Below are positions 7,129 to 15,283 of a DNA stretch of 34,427 bases, one piece after another; position 1 is the stretch's first letter, and each line of letters starts with the position of its first letter. Location of the stretch: contig CABQND010000018.1 of the NCBI GenBank assembly GCA_902465495.1, forward strand, positions 1 to 34,427. Reading direction: 5' to 3'. The translations under genes and the position numbers were made by a program. The notes under the pieces are model-generated. The model did no database searches. It was not told the origin of the DNA and worked only from the letters and a program-made list of their open reading frames with translations. Source of the stretch: an uncultured Eubacteriales bacterium (GTDB lineage: Bacteria > Bacillota > Clostridia > Christensenellales > Borkfalkiaceae).

Positions 7129-8316
7129 TCAGATGAGGATTTCTGTGCCTTTGACCTGGCAGGCATACACATAATCGATAAATTGTTTTGCGCGGCGAGG
7201 GGATCTTCCGCCTTTGGAAAGAGCCCAACGTTCGGCAAGGGCAAAGAGTGTGTTTTCATCCATTTGCAGTTTTGCGTCGGCGGCAAGCTGGCGTACGATG
7301 GACAGATATTCCGCTTTTCCGGTGGAAGAGAAGCAGACGGTAAGACCAAAGCGGTCAGAGAGAGAAAGTTGTTCTTCCATTGTATCGCGAGCGTGTACAC
7401 TGTTCTCGCGATCGGAGAAATTTTCTTTGAGAATGTGGCGGCGATTGGAAGTTGCGACGATCATAACGTTTGAGCTCTTTTCATGCATGCTTCCTTCCAG
7501 TCCTGCTTTCAGGGCGGTCACTTTTCCGTCGCGCTCTTCGAGGGAGAGGTCGTCGATAAAGAGGAGAAAGCGGAAAGGCAAAGCCGCGAGAAGTTCTTTG
7601 ACTGCATTGATCTCGGGAATTTGGTCTTTTCGTATTTCAACGGCGCGCAGTCCCTGCTGAGCATATTTATTGAGCATTGCATGGACAGTGGATGATTTTC
7701 CCGTGCCTTTATCGCCGTAGAGGAGCATGTTGGAGAAGGGCAGTTTTTGCAGGAAGCTGACAATGTTGTCTTCGATAAGTTGCTTTTCTGTTTCGTAATC
7801 TTTCAAGTCGGAAAGCGCGATATCGGAGGTGTTGCATACGGGGGCGAGAGCTCCGTTTTCAAAGGTAAACGCTTTGTTGCCAATAAAAATTCCGTAGCCG
7901 TTTTTTCTGTAAAATTGTTCAATACGGGCAATAGATTGATCGGAATCCCAATTTTTTCCGAACAATGCGCTGTCTTTTCCGTAATGGATGAGCAGTTCGC
8001 CTTCACTGTCGGAAGAAGCGGGGGCAAGTTTTGCGAGGCTTTGCAAAATTCGCAGATCGTGGCGGTAAGCGGCGATGATGTTTGGGGTCAGCTTTCCTTG
8101 AAAAGCTCGGCGCGCAAACAAATTGTCGTCGAATAAAATACGTTGCGCGAGATACTCGGCAAAATCGGTTTCGCTGTCTGATTCAAGCAGTTCCGCGAGT
8201 GCCTCTGCTTTTTTTGTGTTATCACCGCATTCATAGCCTTGTTGAAAAGCGGCAATTGCTTTGTCCTGAAAAATATTTTTTAAGAGGATGATTTCATCCG
8301 TATGTGTTTGCGCCAT
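7129..8316 (-). CDS. DUF815-family AAA+ ATPase
   Basis: Cytoplasmic P-loop ATPase of the DUF815 family, whose physiological role is not established. The 395-residue protein has a helical N-terminal region (about 1-165). The ATPase core follows, with Walker A GDKGTGKSS at 201-209, Walker B FLLFIDDLSLE at about 250-260, then a sensor-like IVATSNRRHI and an SLSDRFGL segment typical of AAA+ lids. The ATG follows GGGAGG by six bases. It is a single gene bounded by its own promoter and a shared terminator. DUF815 proteins have been described as predicted loader- or chaperone-like AAA+ ATPases; I infer no specific substrate. Confidence 0.9.
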   Translation of the reverse strand: MAQTHTDEIILLKNIFQDKAIAAFQQGYECGDNTKKAEALAELLESDSETDFAEYLAQRILFDDNLFARRAFQGKLTPNIIAAYRHDLRILQSLAKLAPASSDSEGELLIHYGKDSALFGKNWDSDQSIARIEQFYRKNGYGIFIGNKAFTFENGALAPVCNTSDIALSDLKDYETEKQLIEDNIVSFLQKLPFSNMLLYGDKGTGKSSTVHAMLNKYAQQGLRAVEIRKDQIPEINAVKELLAALPFRFLLFIDDLSLEERDGKVTALKAGLEGSMHEKSSNVMIVATSNRRHILKENFSDRENSVHARDTMEEQLSLSDRFGLTVCFSSTGKAEYLSIVRQLAADAKLQMDENTLFALAERWALSKGGRSPRRAKQFIDYVYACQVKGTEILI

Positions 8317-8343
8317 AGTGCGCCTCCCGATCGATTTTGGGAT

Positions 8344-8372
8344 ATTATAAACTTTTTTACGTCAAAAAGCAA
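8344..8372 (-). promoter_or_regulatory. Promoter for the DUF815 gene
   Basis: On the minus strand, TTGCTT (8367-8372), a 17-bp spacer and TATAAT (8344-8349), about 28 bp before the ATG. Confidence 0.65.
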
Positions 8373-8461
8373 TCTTTTGTTTTTAATTTTTGGAATTGAG
8401 AGGAATTCGTAAATCGCATAACTCTTATAGCAAAAATTTATAAACAAAATCGCCGAATTAC

Positions 8462-8490
8462 TTGACGTATTTTTTTCTGCGTACTATAAT
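8462..8490 (+). promoter_or_regulatory. Sigma-A-type promoter for ilvC
   Basis: TTGACG (8462-8467), a 17-bp spacer and TATAAT (8485-8490). The leader to the ilvC ATG is about 40 bases, too short for a T-box or peptide attenuator. Confidence 0.85.
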
Positions 8491-8537
8491 ATTTACGAAT
8501 TTTGATTCAGAAATAATTTTTCGGAGGAAGTACCAAA

Positions 8538-9542
8538 ATGTCTAAGATATACTATCAGTCCGATTGCGATATCAATGTTTTGAAGAACAAAACTGTTGCG
8601 ATCATCGGCTATGGCAGCCAGGGGCATGCGCATGCGCTCAACCTGCATGAAAGCGGGGTGAAAGTTGTTGTCGGCCTTTATAATGGCAGCAAGTCCTGGG
8701 CGAAAGCAGAGAAGGCGGGTCTGAAAGTTATGACTGCGGCAGAAGCGGCGAAAGTTGCGGATGTCATCATGATTCTCACACCGGATGAAAAGCAGGCTAA
8801 ACTTTACAAGGAGAGTATTGAGCCCAATTTGACGGAAGGCAAGGCGCTTGCGTTTGCGCACGGCTTCAATATTCACTTCAAACAAATCGTTCCTCCCGCG
8901 AATGTTGACGTGTTCATGATCGCTCCGAAGGGGCCCGGTCATACAGTTCGCAGTGAGTATGTTGCAGGGAAAGGTGTTCCTTGTCTGGTGGCGATCCATC
9001 AGGATGCAACAGGCAAAGCGTTGGATGTTGCGCTTGCGTATGCGGCAGGCATTGGCGGCGCGCGTGCAGGTGTTTTGGAAACCACCTTCAAGTGCGAAAC
9101 GGAAACAGACCTGTTCGGTGAGCAGGCGGTTCTGTGCGGCGGTGTGACGGCGCTGATGAAAGCGGGCTTTGAGACGCTGGTTGAAGCGGGGTACGATCCC
9201 AAGAACGCGTATTTTGAATGCATTCACGAGATGAAGCTGATCGTCGATCTTATCTACAAAGGCGGTTTCTCAATGATGCGTTATTCCATTTCGGATACGG
9301 CGGAATTCGGCGATTACAAAACGGGCAAGCGCATTATCACGGAAGAAACGAAGAAAGAGATGAAGAAAGTTCTCGAAGAGATTCAGGACGGCACGTTTGC
9401 GAGCAAGTGGATTGCAGAGAACAACAACGGCAGAGCGCATTTCAATGCGAAGAGGGCGTTGGAAGCGTCGCATCAGCTTGAAGAAGTCGGTAAAGAACTT
9501 CGCAAGATGTATTCTTGGAGCAATGAAAAAGAAGATATGTAA
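8538..9542 (+). CDS. ilvC: Ketol-acid reductoisomerase (class I)
   Basis: Second step of valine, leucine and isoleucine synthesis: Mg-dependent isomerisation and NAD(P)H reduction of acetolactate or acetohydroxybutyrate. The 334-residue length is that of short class I enzymes. The dinucleotide site GYGSQGHAHA is at 24-33. Probable catalytic and metal residues are His108, Asp191 and Glu195 (ETDLFGEQ), and Glu227 and Glu231 (ECIHEMK). The cofactor loop reads GLYNGSKSW (46-54), with Tyr48 where many NADPH enzymes have Arg. The start follows CGGAGG. It stands alone between its own promoter and terminator; no other ilv or leu genes are in the window. Confidence 0.98.
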   Translation: MSKIYYQSDCDINVLKNKTVAIIGYGSQGHAHALNLHESGVKVVVGLYNGSKSWAKAEKAGLKVMTAAEAAKVADVIMILTPDEKQAKLYKESIEPNLTEGKALAFAHGFNIHFKQIVPPANVDVFMIAPKGPGHTVRSEYVAGKGVPCLVAIHQDATGKALDVALAYAAGIGGARAGVLETTFKCETETDLFGEQAVLCGGVTALMKAGFETLVEAGYDPKNAYFECIHEMKLIVDLIYKGGFSMMRYSISDTAEFGDYKTGKRIITEETKKEMKKVLEEIQDGTFASKWIAENNNGRAHFNAKRALEASHQLEEVGKELRKMYSWSNEKEDM

Positions 9543-9545
9543 TAG

Positions 9546-9579
9546 ACAAAAAACCTCCGCAACAGCGGAGGTTTTTTGT
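9546..9579 (+). terminator. Intrinsic terminator after ilvC
   Basis: A perfect stem (9548-9560 with 9565-9577), four-base loop and T6 tract lie five bases after the ilvC stop. Confidence 0.93.
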
Positions 9580-9605
9580 ATGCAATTTTTGGTAAAAATG
9601 AAAAT

Positions 9606-9643
9606 ATAATAACGCGCGCGCTTATATGCACGCGCGTTATTAT
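9606..9643. repeat. Inverted repeat with alternating CG blocks
   Basis: A 13-bp perfect inverted repeat (9606-9618 with 9631-9643) has a 12-base loop. Each arm holds a CGCGCG block, and a third GCGCGCG block at 9646-9652 could pair in competition with them. It lies between the ilvC terminator and the ftsK promoter. No T-run directly follows on the plus strand. Confidence 0.7.
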
Positions 9644-9705
9644 ATGCGCGCGAAAAAATAATATAGGAATTTAATACAGGAATTCAAATTATTTCTCTTT
9701 TTTAA

Positions 9706-9734
9706 TTGAAATAAAGCCGAAAAAATGTTATAAT
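9706..9734 (+). promoter_or_regulatory. Sigma-A-type promoter for the ftsK operon
   Basis: TTGAAA (9706-9711), a 17-bp spacer and TATAAT (9729-9734). It is about 48 bp before the ftsK TTG start. It is the only clear promoter I see before the run ending with nadE. Confidence 0.8.
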
Positions 9735-9782
9735 GATACCGTTAACAAAAATTGTTTTTAAGGTTTACAAGGGAGATAGATT

Positions 9783-12700
9783 TTGAATAACCTGGGAAGA
9801 GGCAGCGAAAGCAATAAAAAAGACAAGGACGGAATTTTTACGCGCGAAACGATGGGGATCGTTCTCGTGCTTTTTGCCGTGCTCGCTTTGGTTTTTTTGA
9901 TCACGCGGGATGTAGTATTCGGGAGCGTCGGGTTTGCGATCAGTTCTTTTTTGCTCGGCGCGTTTGGTTATTGTTCGTATGCAGTGCTTGCTGCGCTCGT
10001 TTACGCCGGCGTAGTATTGCTTACGGGCAAACGGATCACTGCGTCACGCAAAACGGTTTGGCTTTGCGTACTTTTGTTTGTCTGCCTTGTTTGTCTTGTT
10101 CACACAATCACATCGGCGGTATCTGATTTGCCGTACACGGGGTATGGGGAATATCTCTCCGCGTGCTATAAGGCTGGAGAAAACAGCTTTTTCAGTACGA
10201 CAGGCGGCGGAGTGATTATTGGTCTGATCGTTTATCCCGTCGTCAAACTGATCACGCCGATCGGCGGGTATATTGTTTTTTCATTGCTCACAGTAGGGGC
10301 TGCATATCTGATTTATGCGACGCGGCGTTCCGTTACTGCGAAGAGACAGGACAAGAAAGCCGCACAGTCTGCGGATGCGCCGATGCGAGCTGCTACCGAA
10401 AATACTTCCGGGCTGTATGATCTGAACTATGCGGCGTCTTCCGGGCAGTCCGAACAATTTGCACAGCAGACAGGCGTTGAGGAAGAGCCTTACGGTCAGC
10501 CGTATGCGGGACAGGAAGTGGTGCAAGGCGAGAATTCGGTAGAGCGTTCCAAGCGGCTGTATGCGGTGGGGGATGACTTTAATTTTAAGACGAAACGTGA
10601 AATGCGTCAGGAAACACGGCAGGAGGCGCGGCGTGCGCAGGAGCAATCCGTAACGGTTCAGCCGATGTCGCCTTACGCGCAAAGTCATAGCATTTTGTAT
10701 CCCGAACGTGCAGGCAACACGCAATATAACTGGTATGAAGAGCGCTTTGGCGGCGGCAGTTCATCTGCGCCGACGTTGCCCAAAAGTCCTGTTTCGGATG
10801 CGCCATACAGCAGTTATACGAATAACCGCATTTTCGACAAGGATTCGTATTTTAACAGGCCTGATCGTGGTGCGATCAGTCGAGAACAATATTCGGATTG
10901 TTTCCGCACGTCGTCCAAGACGCCGGCGTCGGAAGGACATGAGTTGTCAAAGCCGCGTACGCAGCCTGCGGCGGCGGAGCCTGCGAAACAGCCGGAAACG
11001 CCGACATATTCGCAGATGTATGCGGATGAAGCGGAGAATAATATTTCCTATTCCAATCGTCCGAAAAAGATTGTAACGGATACGACGCATACAGAAAACG
11101 CGTCGCAGACGCATGAAGATTTTTACAGGCAGGATGTGCAGACCGATTATTCGGAAGGATATTCGCGCCGCACAGCGGAAGAACAAAAAGCCCCGGAGAC
11201 AAGCCATACGGCATTTTCAGGAAGTGAGATAAAGGAATCGGCGGCCCCGTCCGTCGATGCTTCCGAAGCCGCACGCCGTGCGGGGTTTGGCGGAATGGAT
11301 ATGCATCGAGCTCCTGCGTCCGAAGAACCGTATTCTCAGAGAATGACTTCGGAGCCTGCTTCGCGTACAGAGGGCATAGGGTTCCGTGAAGAGAGTTCAC
11401 GCTTTGCATCATCCCGTCACAATGAAACGTCTGACGATCTTTCAAATCGTTTGGAGACTGAACGCAGCGATGAATTATCGCAGGATCGTTCGTCACGTTT
11501 GCAACCGGAACAAAGCGGTGATTTATCGAGGAACCGTTCTTCCCGTTTGCAGTCTGAGAGGGGTGCGGATGCTTCACAGGATCGTTCGTCGCGTCTGCAA
11601 TCCGAACAAGACAATGAAATTTCGAGGGATCGTTCAACCCGTCTGCAAGGCAATCGAAGGGGGCAGGAAGAGGAAAAATCCGGACTGCAACCGATTTCGG
11701 ATGATTTTGATTCCGCGGTCAACCTTTTTGATGATGAAGAGGAAGACGAACCTGCTGAGTCTTCCGTGCCGGACGCGATGGAACGTGTTTCGCGCAGAGA
11801 GGAGATGCCGGCGGAGCGTCGTGTCGTTGCGGATAGGGTGCCGCAGAAAGAAGAGGCGGAACAGCTGCGTCCGAAACACATTTATGCAAGATATAATGCG
11901 CCGTCGCTGGATCTTTTGCGCGATTATCAAAGTCTTTTGTCGCAGGATGCAGACGATCTTGAACATAACAAAGAAGTTATTGTGGAGACGCTTTCCAATC
12001 TGAAAATTCCTTCGGAAGTAGTAAAAGTGACGCAAGGACCGGCGGTTACGCGTTACGATATCGATATTCCGGGCAATATTCCGACATCGCGCGTGCTCAG
12101 TTGTGATAAAGAGCTCGCGATGCGTTTACACGCGAAAGACGGTGTCAACATTCAGACCAACTATGAAAACGGTTCGATCAGCATCGAAGTGCCGAACAGA
12201 CAACGCGCGACGGTAGGCCTGAAAGAGATCATCCGCAACGAAAAGTTTATTAATTCCAAGCCGGGCGCACTTATGTTCGGGTTGGGAAAAGACATTGAAG
12301 GCAAGGCGATCTGCGGCGACATCATGAAGATGAAGCACCTTTTGGTTGCCGGGTCGACGGGTTCGGGTAAAAGCGTTTGCCTGAATGCTCTCATTATCAG
12401 TCTTTTGTATAAATACAGTCCCGAAGATCTGCGCATCATTCTGGTCGATCCGAAGCAGGTGGAATTCAACATCTACGAAAAACTGCCGCACCTGATGATC
12501 AATGAGATCATATGCGAGCCTGCAAAAGTCATCAACGTGTTGAACTGGGCGATCACGGAGATGGAACGTCGGTATAGTCTGTTCAAAGAAAAGACTAAAA
12601 AGGGCACGTTGGTTCGTGAGATCGACGAATATAATGCAAATCTTTTGCCGGAAGAGGAAAAACTTCCGAAGATTGTCATGATCATCGACGAATTGGCAGA

Positions 12701-13352
12701 CCTGATGCTTGCGGCGAAGAAGGAGATCGAAGACCGTATCCAGCGCCTTACGCAAAAATCGCGTGCGGCGGGCATACATTTGGTTTTGGCGACACAGCGT
12801 CCTTCGGTAAACGTAATTACGGGTGTCATCAAATCCAACTTACCGACGCGAATCGCGTTCAAGGTGACGCAGGAAGTAGACTCGCGTACCATTCTCGACG
12901 AGTCGGGAGCAGAAAAACTTCTCGGTTACGGCGATATGCTGTACAAGACCGACACGATGACTTTCCCTTTCCGTGTACAGGGCGCGTTTTTGAGTTCGGA
13001 GGAAGTGCAGAACGTCGTTCAGTATGTAAAAGAACACAACGAAGCATACTTTGACGAGAGGGTATACGATTATATCAATAACGACAAGAGTTCCGGCGGC
13101 GGAGGCGGCGGAGACGGCGATGACAGTGTGGAAGCGGTTTACATCGACGCCCTGCGGCACGTCGTGCAAATCGGTCAGGCGTCCATTTCCATGATCCAGC
13201 GCCGCTGTTCGGTGGGATATCCGAAAGCGGGAAAGATCATCGAGTGGATGGAAAACATGGGATATATTTCCGCTTTTGACGGAGCAAAAGCCCGTAAAGT
13301 TTTACTGACGCAGGAAGAGTTTGACAGCAAGTACGGCGATTACGGAGAATGA
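9783..13352 (+). CDS. ftsK: DNA translocase FtsK/SpoIIIE
   Basis: Septum-anchored hexameric ATPase that pumps chromosomal DNA during division or into the forespore. The 1189-residue protein has about four membrane segments between residues 25 and 176, then a linker of roughly 480 residues rich in Ser, Arg, Glu and Gln. The alpha-beta motor follows, with Walker A AGSTGSGKS at 856-864 and Walker B IVMIIDELADLM. A Gly-rich hinge leads to the C-terminal winged-helix gamma domain (SISMIQRRCSVGYPKAGKII) that reads orienting DNA sequences. It is much longer than B. subtilis SpoIIIE (about 790 residues) because of the linker. The TTG start is supported by AAGGGAG; the next in-frame ATG would delete only 23 residues. 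rimO follows after 3 bp. Confidence 0.96.
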   Translation: MNNLGRGSESNKKDKDGIFTRETMGIVLVLFAVLALVFLITRDVVFGSVGFAISSFLLGAFGYCSYAVLAALVYAGVVLLTGKRITASRKTVWLCVLLFVCLVCLVHTITSAVSDLPYTGYGEYLSACYKAGENSFFSTTGGGVIIGLIVYPVVKLITPIGGYIVFSLLTVGAAYLIYATRRSVTAKRQDKKAAQSADAPMRAATENTSGLYDLNYAASSGQSEQFAQQTGVEEEPYGQPYAGQEVVQGENSVERSKRLYAVGDDFNFKTKREMRQETRQEARRAQEQSVTVQPMSPYAQSHSILYPERAGNTQYNWYEERFGGGSSSAPTLPKSPVSDAPYSSYTNNRIFDKDSYFNRPDRGAISREQYSDCFRTSSKTPASEGHELSKPRTQPAAAEPAKQPETPTYSQMYADEAENNISYSNRPKKIVTDTTHTENASQTHEDFYRQDVQTDYSEGYSRRTAEEQKAPETSHTAFSGSEIKESAAPSVDASEAARRAGFGGMDMHRAPASEEPYSQRMTSEPASRTEGIGFREESSRFASSRHNETSDDLSNRLETERSDELSQDRSSRLQPEQSGDLSRNRSSRLQSERGADASQDRSSRLQSEQDNEISRDRSTRLQGNRRGQEEEKSGLQPISDDFDSAVNLFDDEEEDEPAESSVPDAMERVSRREEMPAERRVVADRVPQKEEAEQLRPKHIYARYNAPSLDLLRDYQSLLSQDADDLEHNKEVIVETLSNLKIPSEVVKVTQGPAVTRYDIDIPGNIPTSRVLSCDKELAMRLHAKDGVNIQTNYENGSISIEVPNRQRATVGLKEIIRNEKFINSKPGALMFGLGKDIEGKAICGDIMKMKHLLVAGSTGSGKSVCLNALIISLLYKYSPEDLRIILVDPKQVEFNIYEKLPHLMINEIICEPAKVINVLNWAITEMERRYSLFKEKTKKGTLVREIDEYNANLLPEEEKLPKIVMIIDELADLMLAAKKEIEDRIQRLTQKSRAAGIHLVLATQRPSVNVITGVIKSNLPTRIAFKVTQEVDSRTILDESGAEKLLGYGDMLYKTDTMTFPFRVQGAFLSSEEVQNVVQYVKEHNEAYFDERVYDYINNDKSSGGGGGGDGDDSVEAVYIDALRHVVQIGQASISMIQRRCSVGYPKAGKIIEWMENMGYISAFDGAKARKVLLTQEEFDSKYGDYGE
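11475..11666 (+). repeat. 48-bp tandem repeat in ftsK linker
   Basis: Four in-frame 48-bp units (11475-11522, 11523-11570, 11571-11618, 11619-11666) encode 16-residue repeats around the core DRSSRLQ, at residues 565-628. A diverged partial copy precedes them. Confidence 0.88.
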
Positions 13353-13355
13353 TGC

Positions 13356-14684
13356 ATGCTTGAGAATAAAGTATTCGGAATGATATCGCTGGGCTGTGAC
13401 AAGAACCGCGTAGATGCCGAGCGTCTGCTCGGCATTCTCCGCGCACGCGGGTTTGCGGTCACGGACGATATTTCCGAAGCAAATATTTTGATCGTGAATA
13501 CTTGTGCTTTTCTCAATTCGGCGCGGCAGGAAGCGATCGATGCGGTTTTGGATTGCGACAGTTACCGCGGCGGCAAACTGGAAAAGATTGTTGTGAGCGG
13601 ATGTTTGCCTGAAAAATTTATCGGTGAGTTGTTTCCTTCGCTGACAGAAGCGGACGTTTTTCTCGGCTGTAACGATGCCGATAAACTTTTGGAAGCGATT
13701 GAGCTGTCTTATCGGAACAATGCGCGCGTCGATATGGTCGGCAAAGGCGGGGAGTGGCAGGGCGAGCGCGTTTTGACCACGCCGCTGCATTACGCATATC
13801 TGAAAATTGCGGACGGCTGCAACAATCATTGCACATATTGTCTGATCCCGAAGATCCGCGGCAGGTATCGTTCCTATCCGATGGAGAAACTGATTGCGGA
13901 AGCGGAGAATCTCGGCGACTTGTCTGAACTTATTCTTGTTGCGCAGGATACGACGCGTTATGGCGAAGATCTGTACGGCGAAAATAAATTTGTCGAGTTG
14001 ATCCGAAAACTGTCCGCGCTCGAAAATGTGGAAAAGATCCGACTTTTGTATTGTTATCCTGACGTAATTGACGATGCACTCATCGAGGAGATCGCGTCAA
14101 ATGATAAAGTAATTAAATATCTGGATATTCCGTTGCAGCACAGCGAGGACCGTGTGCTGAAACTCATGAACCGCAAAGGTTCGCGCGCAGAATATCTTGC
14201 GCTCATTCAAAAACTGCGTTCGCGCATACCGGGCATAGCCATTCGCTCGACTTTTATTGCCGGGTTTCCGACAGAAACGGAGGAAGAATCTGCGGCGCTC
14301 GGGGATTTTCTGCGGGAAGCGAATTTAACGAACTGTGGCTTTTTCGCGTATTCGCGGGAGCCTGACACGCCGGCATACCGACTGAAAGGGCAAATTCCTG
14401 CGCGAGAGAAAGCGAAGCGGGTCAAGGCGTTGTATGCCGTGCAGGAAAAGATTTCGCGTGCATTTCTTTGCGAAAAGATCGGTACCAAAGTTCGCGTGCT
14501 TTGCGACGGGATCGACTATGAACGGAATATGTTTGTCGGGCGGGCATATTGGAGTGCGCCCGAGATCGACGGAAAAGTGTATTTTCATGCTCCTTTTGCG
14601 GAGCAGGGCGAAGTGTATGAAGTGCAGGTCACGGCGAGGGATAGCTACGATCTGTTCGGGTGTACGGAGGATTATGAACAATGA
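13356..14684 (+). CDS. rimO: Ribosomal protein S12 methylthiotransferase RimO
   Basis: Radical-SAM iron-sulfur enzyme that methylthiolates an aspartate of ribosomal protein S12. The 442-residue protein has the N-terminal UPF0004 domain with three cluster cysteines (Cys14 in LGCDKNRVD, Cys50, Cys83). The radical-SAM motif CNNHCTYC holds Cys155, Cys159 and Cys162, and a C-terminal TRAM domain ends near FGCTEDYEQ. The DKNRVD segment after the first cysteine favours RimO over the tRNA enzyme MiaB. It starts 3 bp after ftsK and its stop overlaps the pgsA start in an ATGA. This order, translocase, RimO, PgsA, CinA, RecA, resembles other Bacillota. Confidence 0.95.
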   Translation: MLENKVFGMISLGCDKNRVDAERLLGILRARGFAVTDDISEANILIVNTCAFLNSARQEAIDAVLDCDSYRGGKLEKIVVSGCLPEKFIGELFPSLTEADVFLGCNDADKLLEAIELSYRNNARVDMVGKGGEWQGERVLTTPLHYAYLKIADGCNNHCTYCLIPKIRGRYRSYPMEKLIAEAENLGDLSELILVAQDTTRYGEDLYGENKFVELIRKLSALENVEKIRLLYCYPDVIDDALIEEIASNDKVIKYLDIPLQHSEDRVLKLMNRKGSRAEYLALIQKLRSRIPGIAIRSTFIAGFPTETEEESAALGDFLREANLTNCGFFAYSREPDTPAYRLKGQIPAREKAKRVKALYAVQEKISRAFLCEKIGTKVRVLCDGIDYERNMFVGRAYWSAPEIDGKVYFHAPFAEQGEVYEVQVTARDSYDLFGCTEDYEQ

Positions 14685-15283
14685 ACTTACCCAATCGAAT
14701 CACATTGTCCCGTATTTTTTTGATACCGGTGTTTGCGGCGGTTTTTCTGATCGGCGCGATTCCTGGCAATTATTTTATTGCGGCGATCATCTTTATCGTC
14801 GCGGCGTGTACGGATTTCGTGGACGGGCATATTGCGCGCAAGCGGGGGCTGGTCACAAATCTAGGAAAATTTCTTGATCCGATTGCCGATAAAGTGCTGG
14901 TATCTACGGCATTTATCCTTCTGCTCGTGAGAAGCGAAGCGCTCACGGTGATGTGGCAGGAAAGCTGGGTGATCGTTGTGGCGGGCATCTGCGTGGCGAT
15001 CATTCTTGCACGCGAACTTATCGTCAGCGGATTTCGGATGGTGGCGGCGTCGACGGGGCTGGTACTCGCGGCAGACAAGGTCGGAAAAGTTAAGACGACG
15101 TTTCAGGACATTGCGATCGCGACGCTCGTTGCGGGCGCCGATTTCTTCGGAATTCTTACGGCGAGCAAAGTGCTCAACATCATAGGGCTTATATCGCTTG
15201 CGATCGCTACGATTCTGACTGTTTGGTCGGGCATCGGATATATTGTCAAAAACAGGGCGGTGTTCAAAGAAACGGCACAATGA
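14681..15283 (+). CDS. pgsA: CDP-diacylglycerol--glycerol-3-phosphate phosphatidyltransferase
   Basis: Integral membrane enzyme that makes phosphatidylglycerol phosphate, the committed step to anionic phospholipids. The 200-residue protein carries the complete CDP-alcohol phosphotransferase motif with exact spacing: Asp45, Asp48, Gly49, Ala52, Arg53, Gly62, Asp66 and Asp70. Several hydrophobic helices are visible, at about 8-28, 31-48, 72-86, 92-110 and 160-190. The ATG overlaps the rimO stop, and GGAGG lies 10 bases upstream within rimO. Its own stop overlaps the cinA start in a second ATGA, indicating translational coupling. Confidence 0.96.
   Translation: MNLPNRITLSRIFLIPVFAAVFLIGAIPGNYFIAAIIFIVAACTDFVDGHIARKRGLVTNLGKFLDPIADKVLVSTAFILLLVRSEALTVMWQESWVIVVAGICVAIILARELIVSGFRMVAASTGLVLAADKVGKVKTTFQDIAIATLVAGADFFGILTASKVLNIIGLISLAIATILTVWSGIGYIVKNRAVFKETAQ

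Noticed and set aside
8491..8537. Possible CodY box or T-box in the ilvC leader
   Set aside because: The best candidate around TTCAGAAA matches only 8 of 15 CodY positions, and the leader of about 40 bases is too short for a T-box.
15223..15279. Longer start for cinA inside pgsA
   Set aside because: The upstream residues encode no CinA similarity and overlap pgsA; the ATG at 15280 forms a normal ATGA junction.
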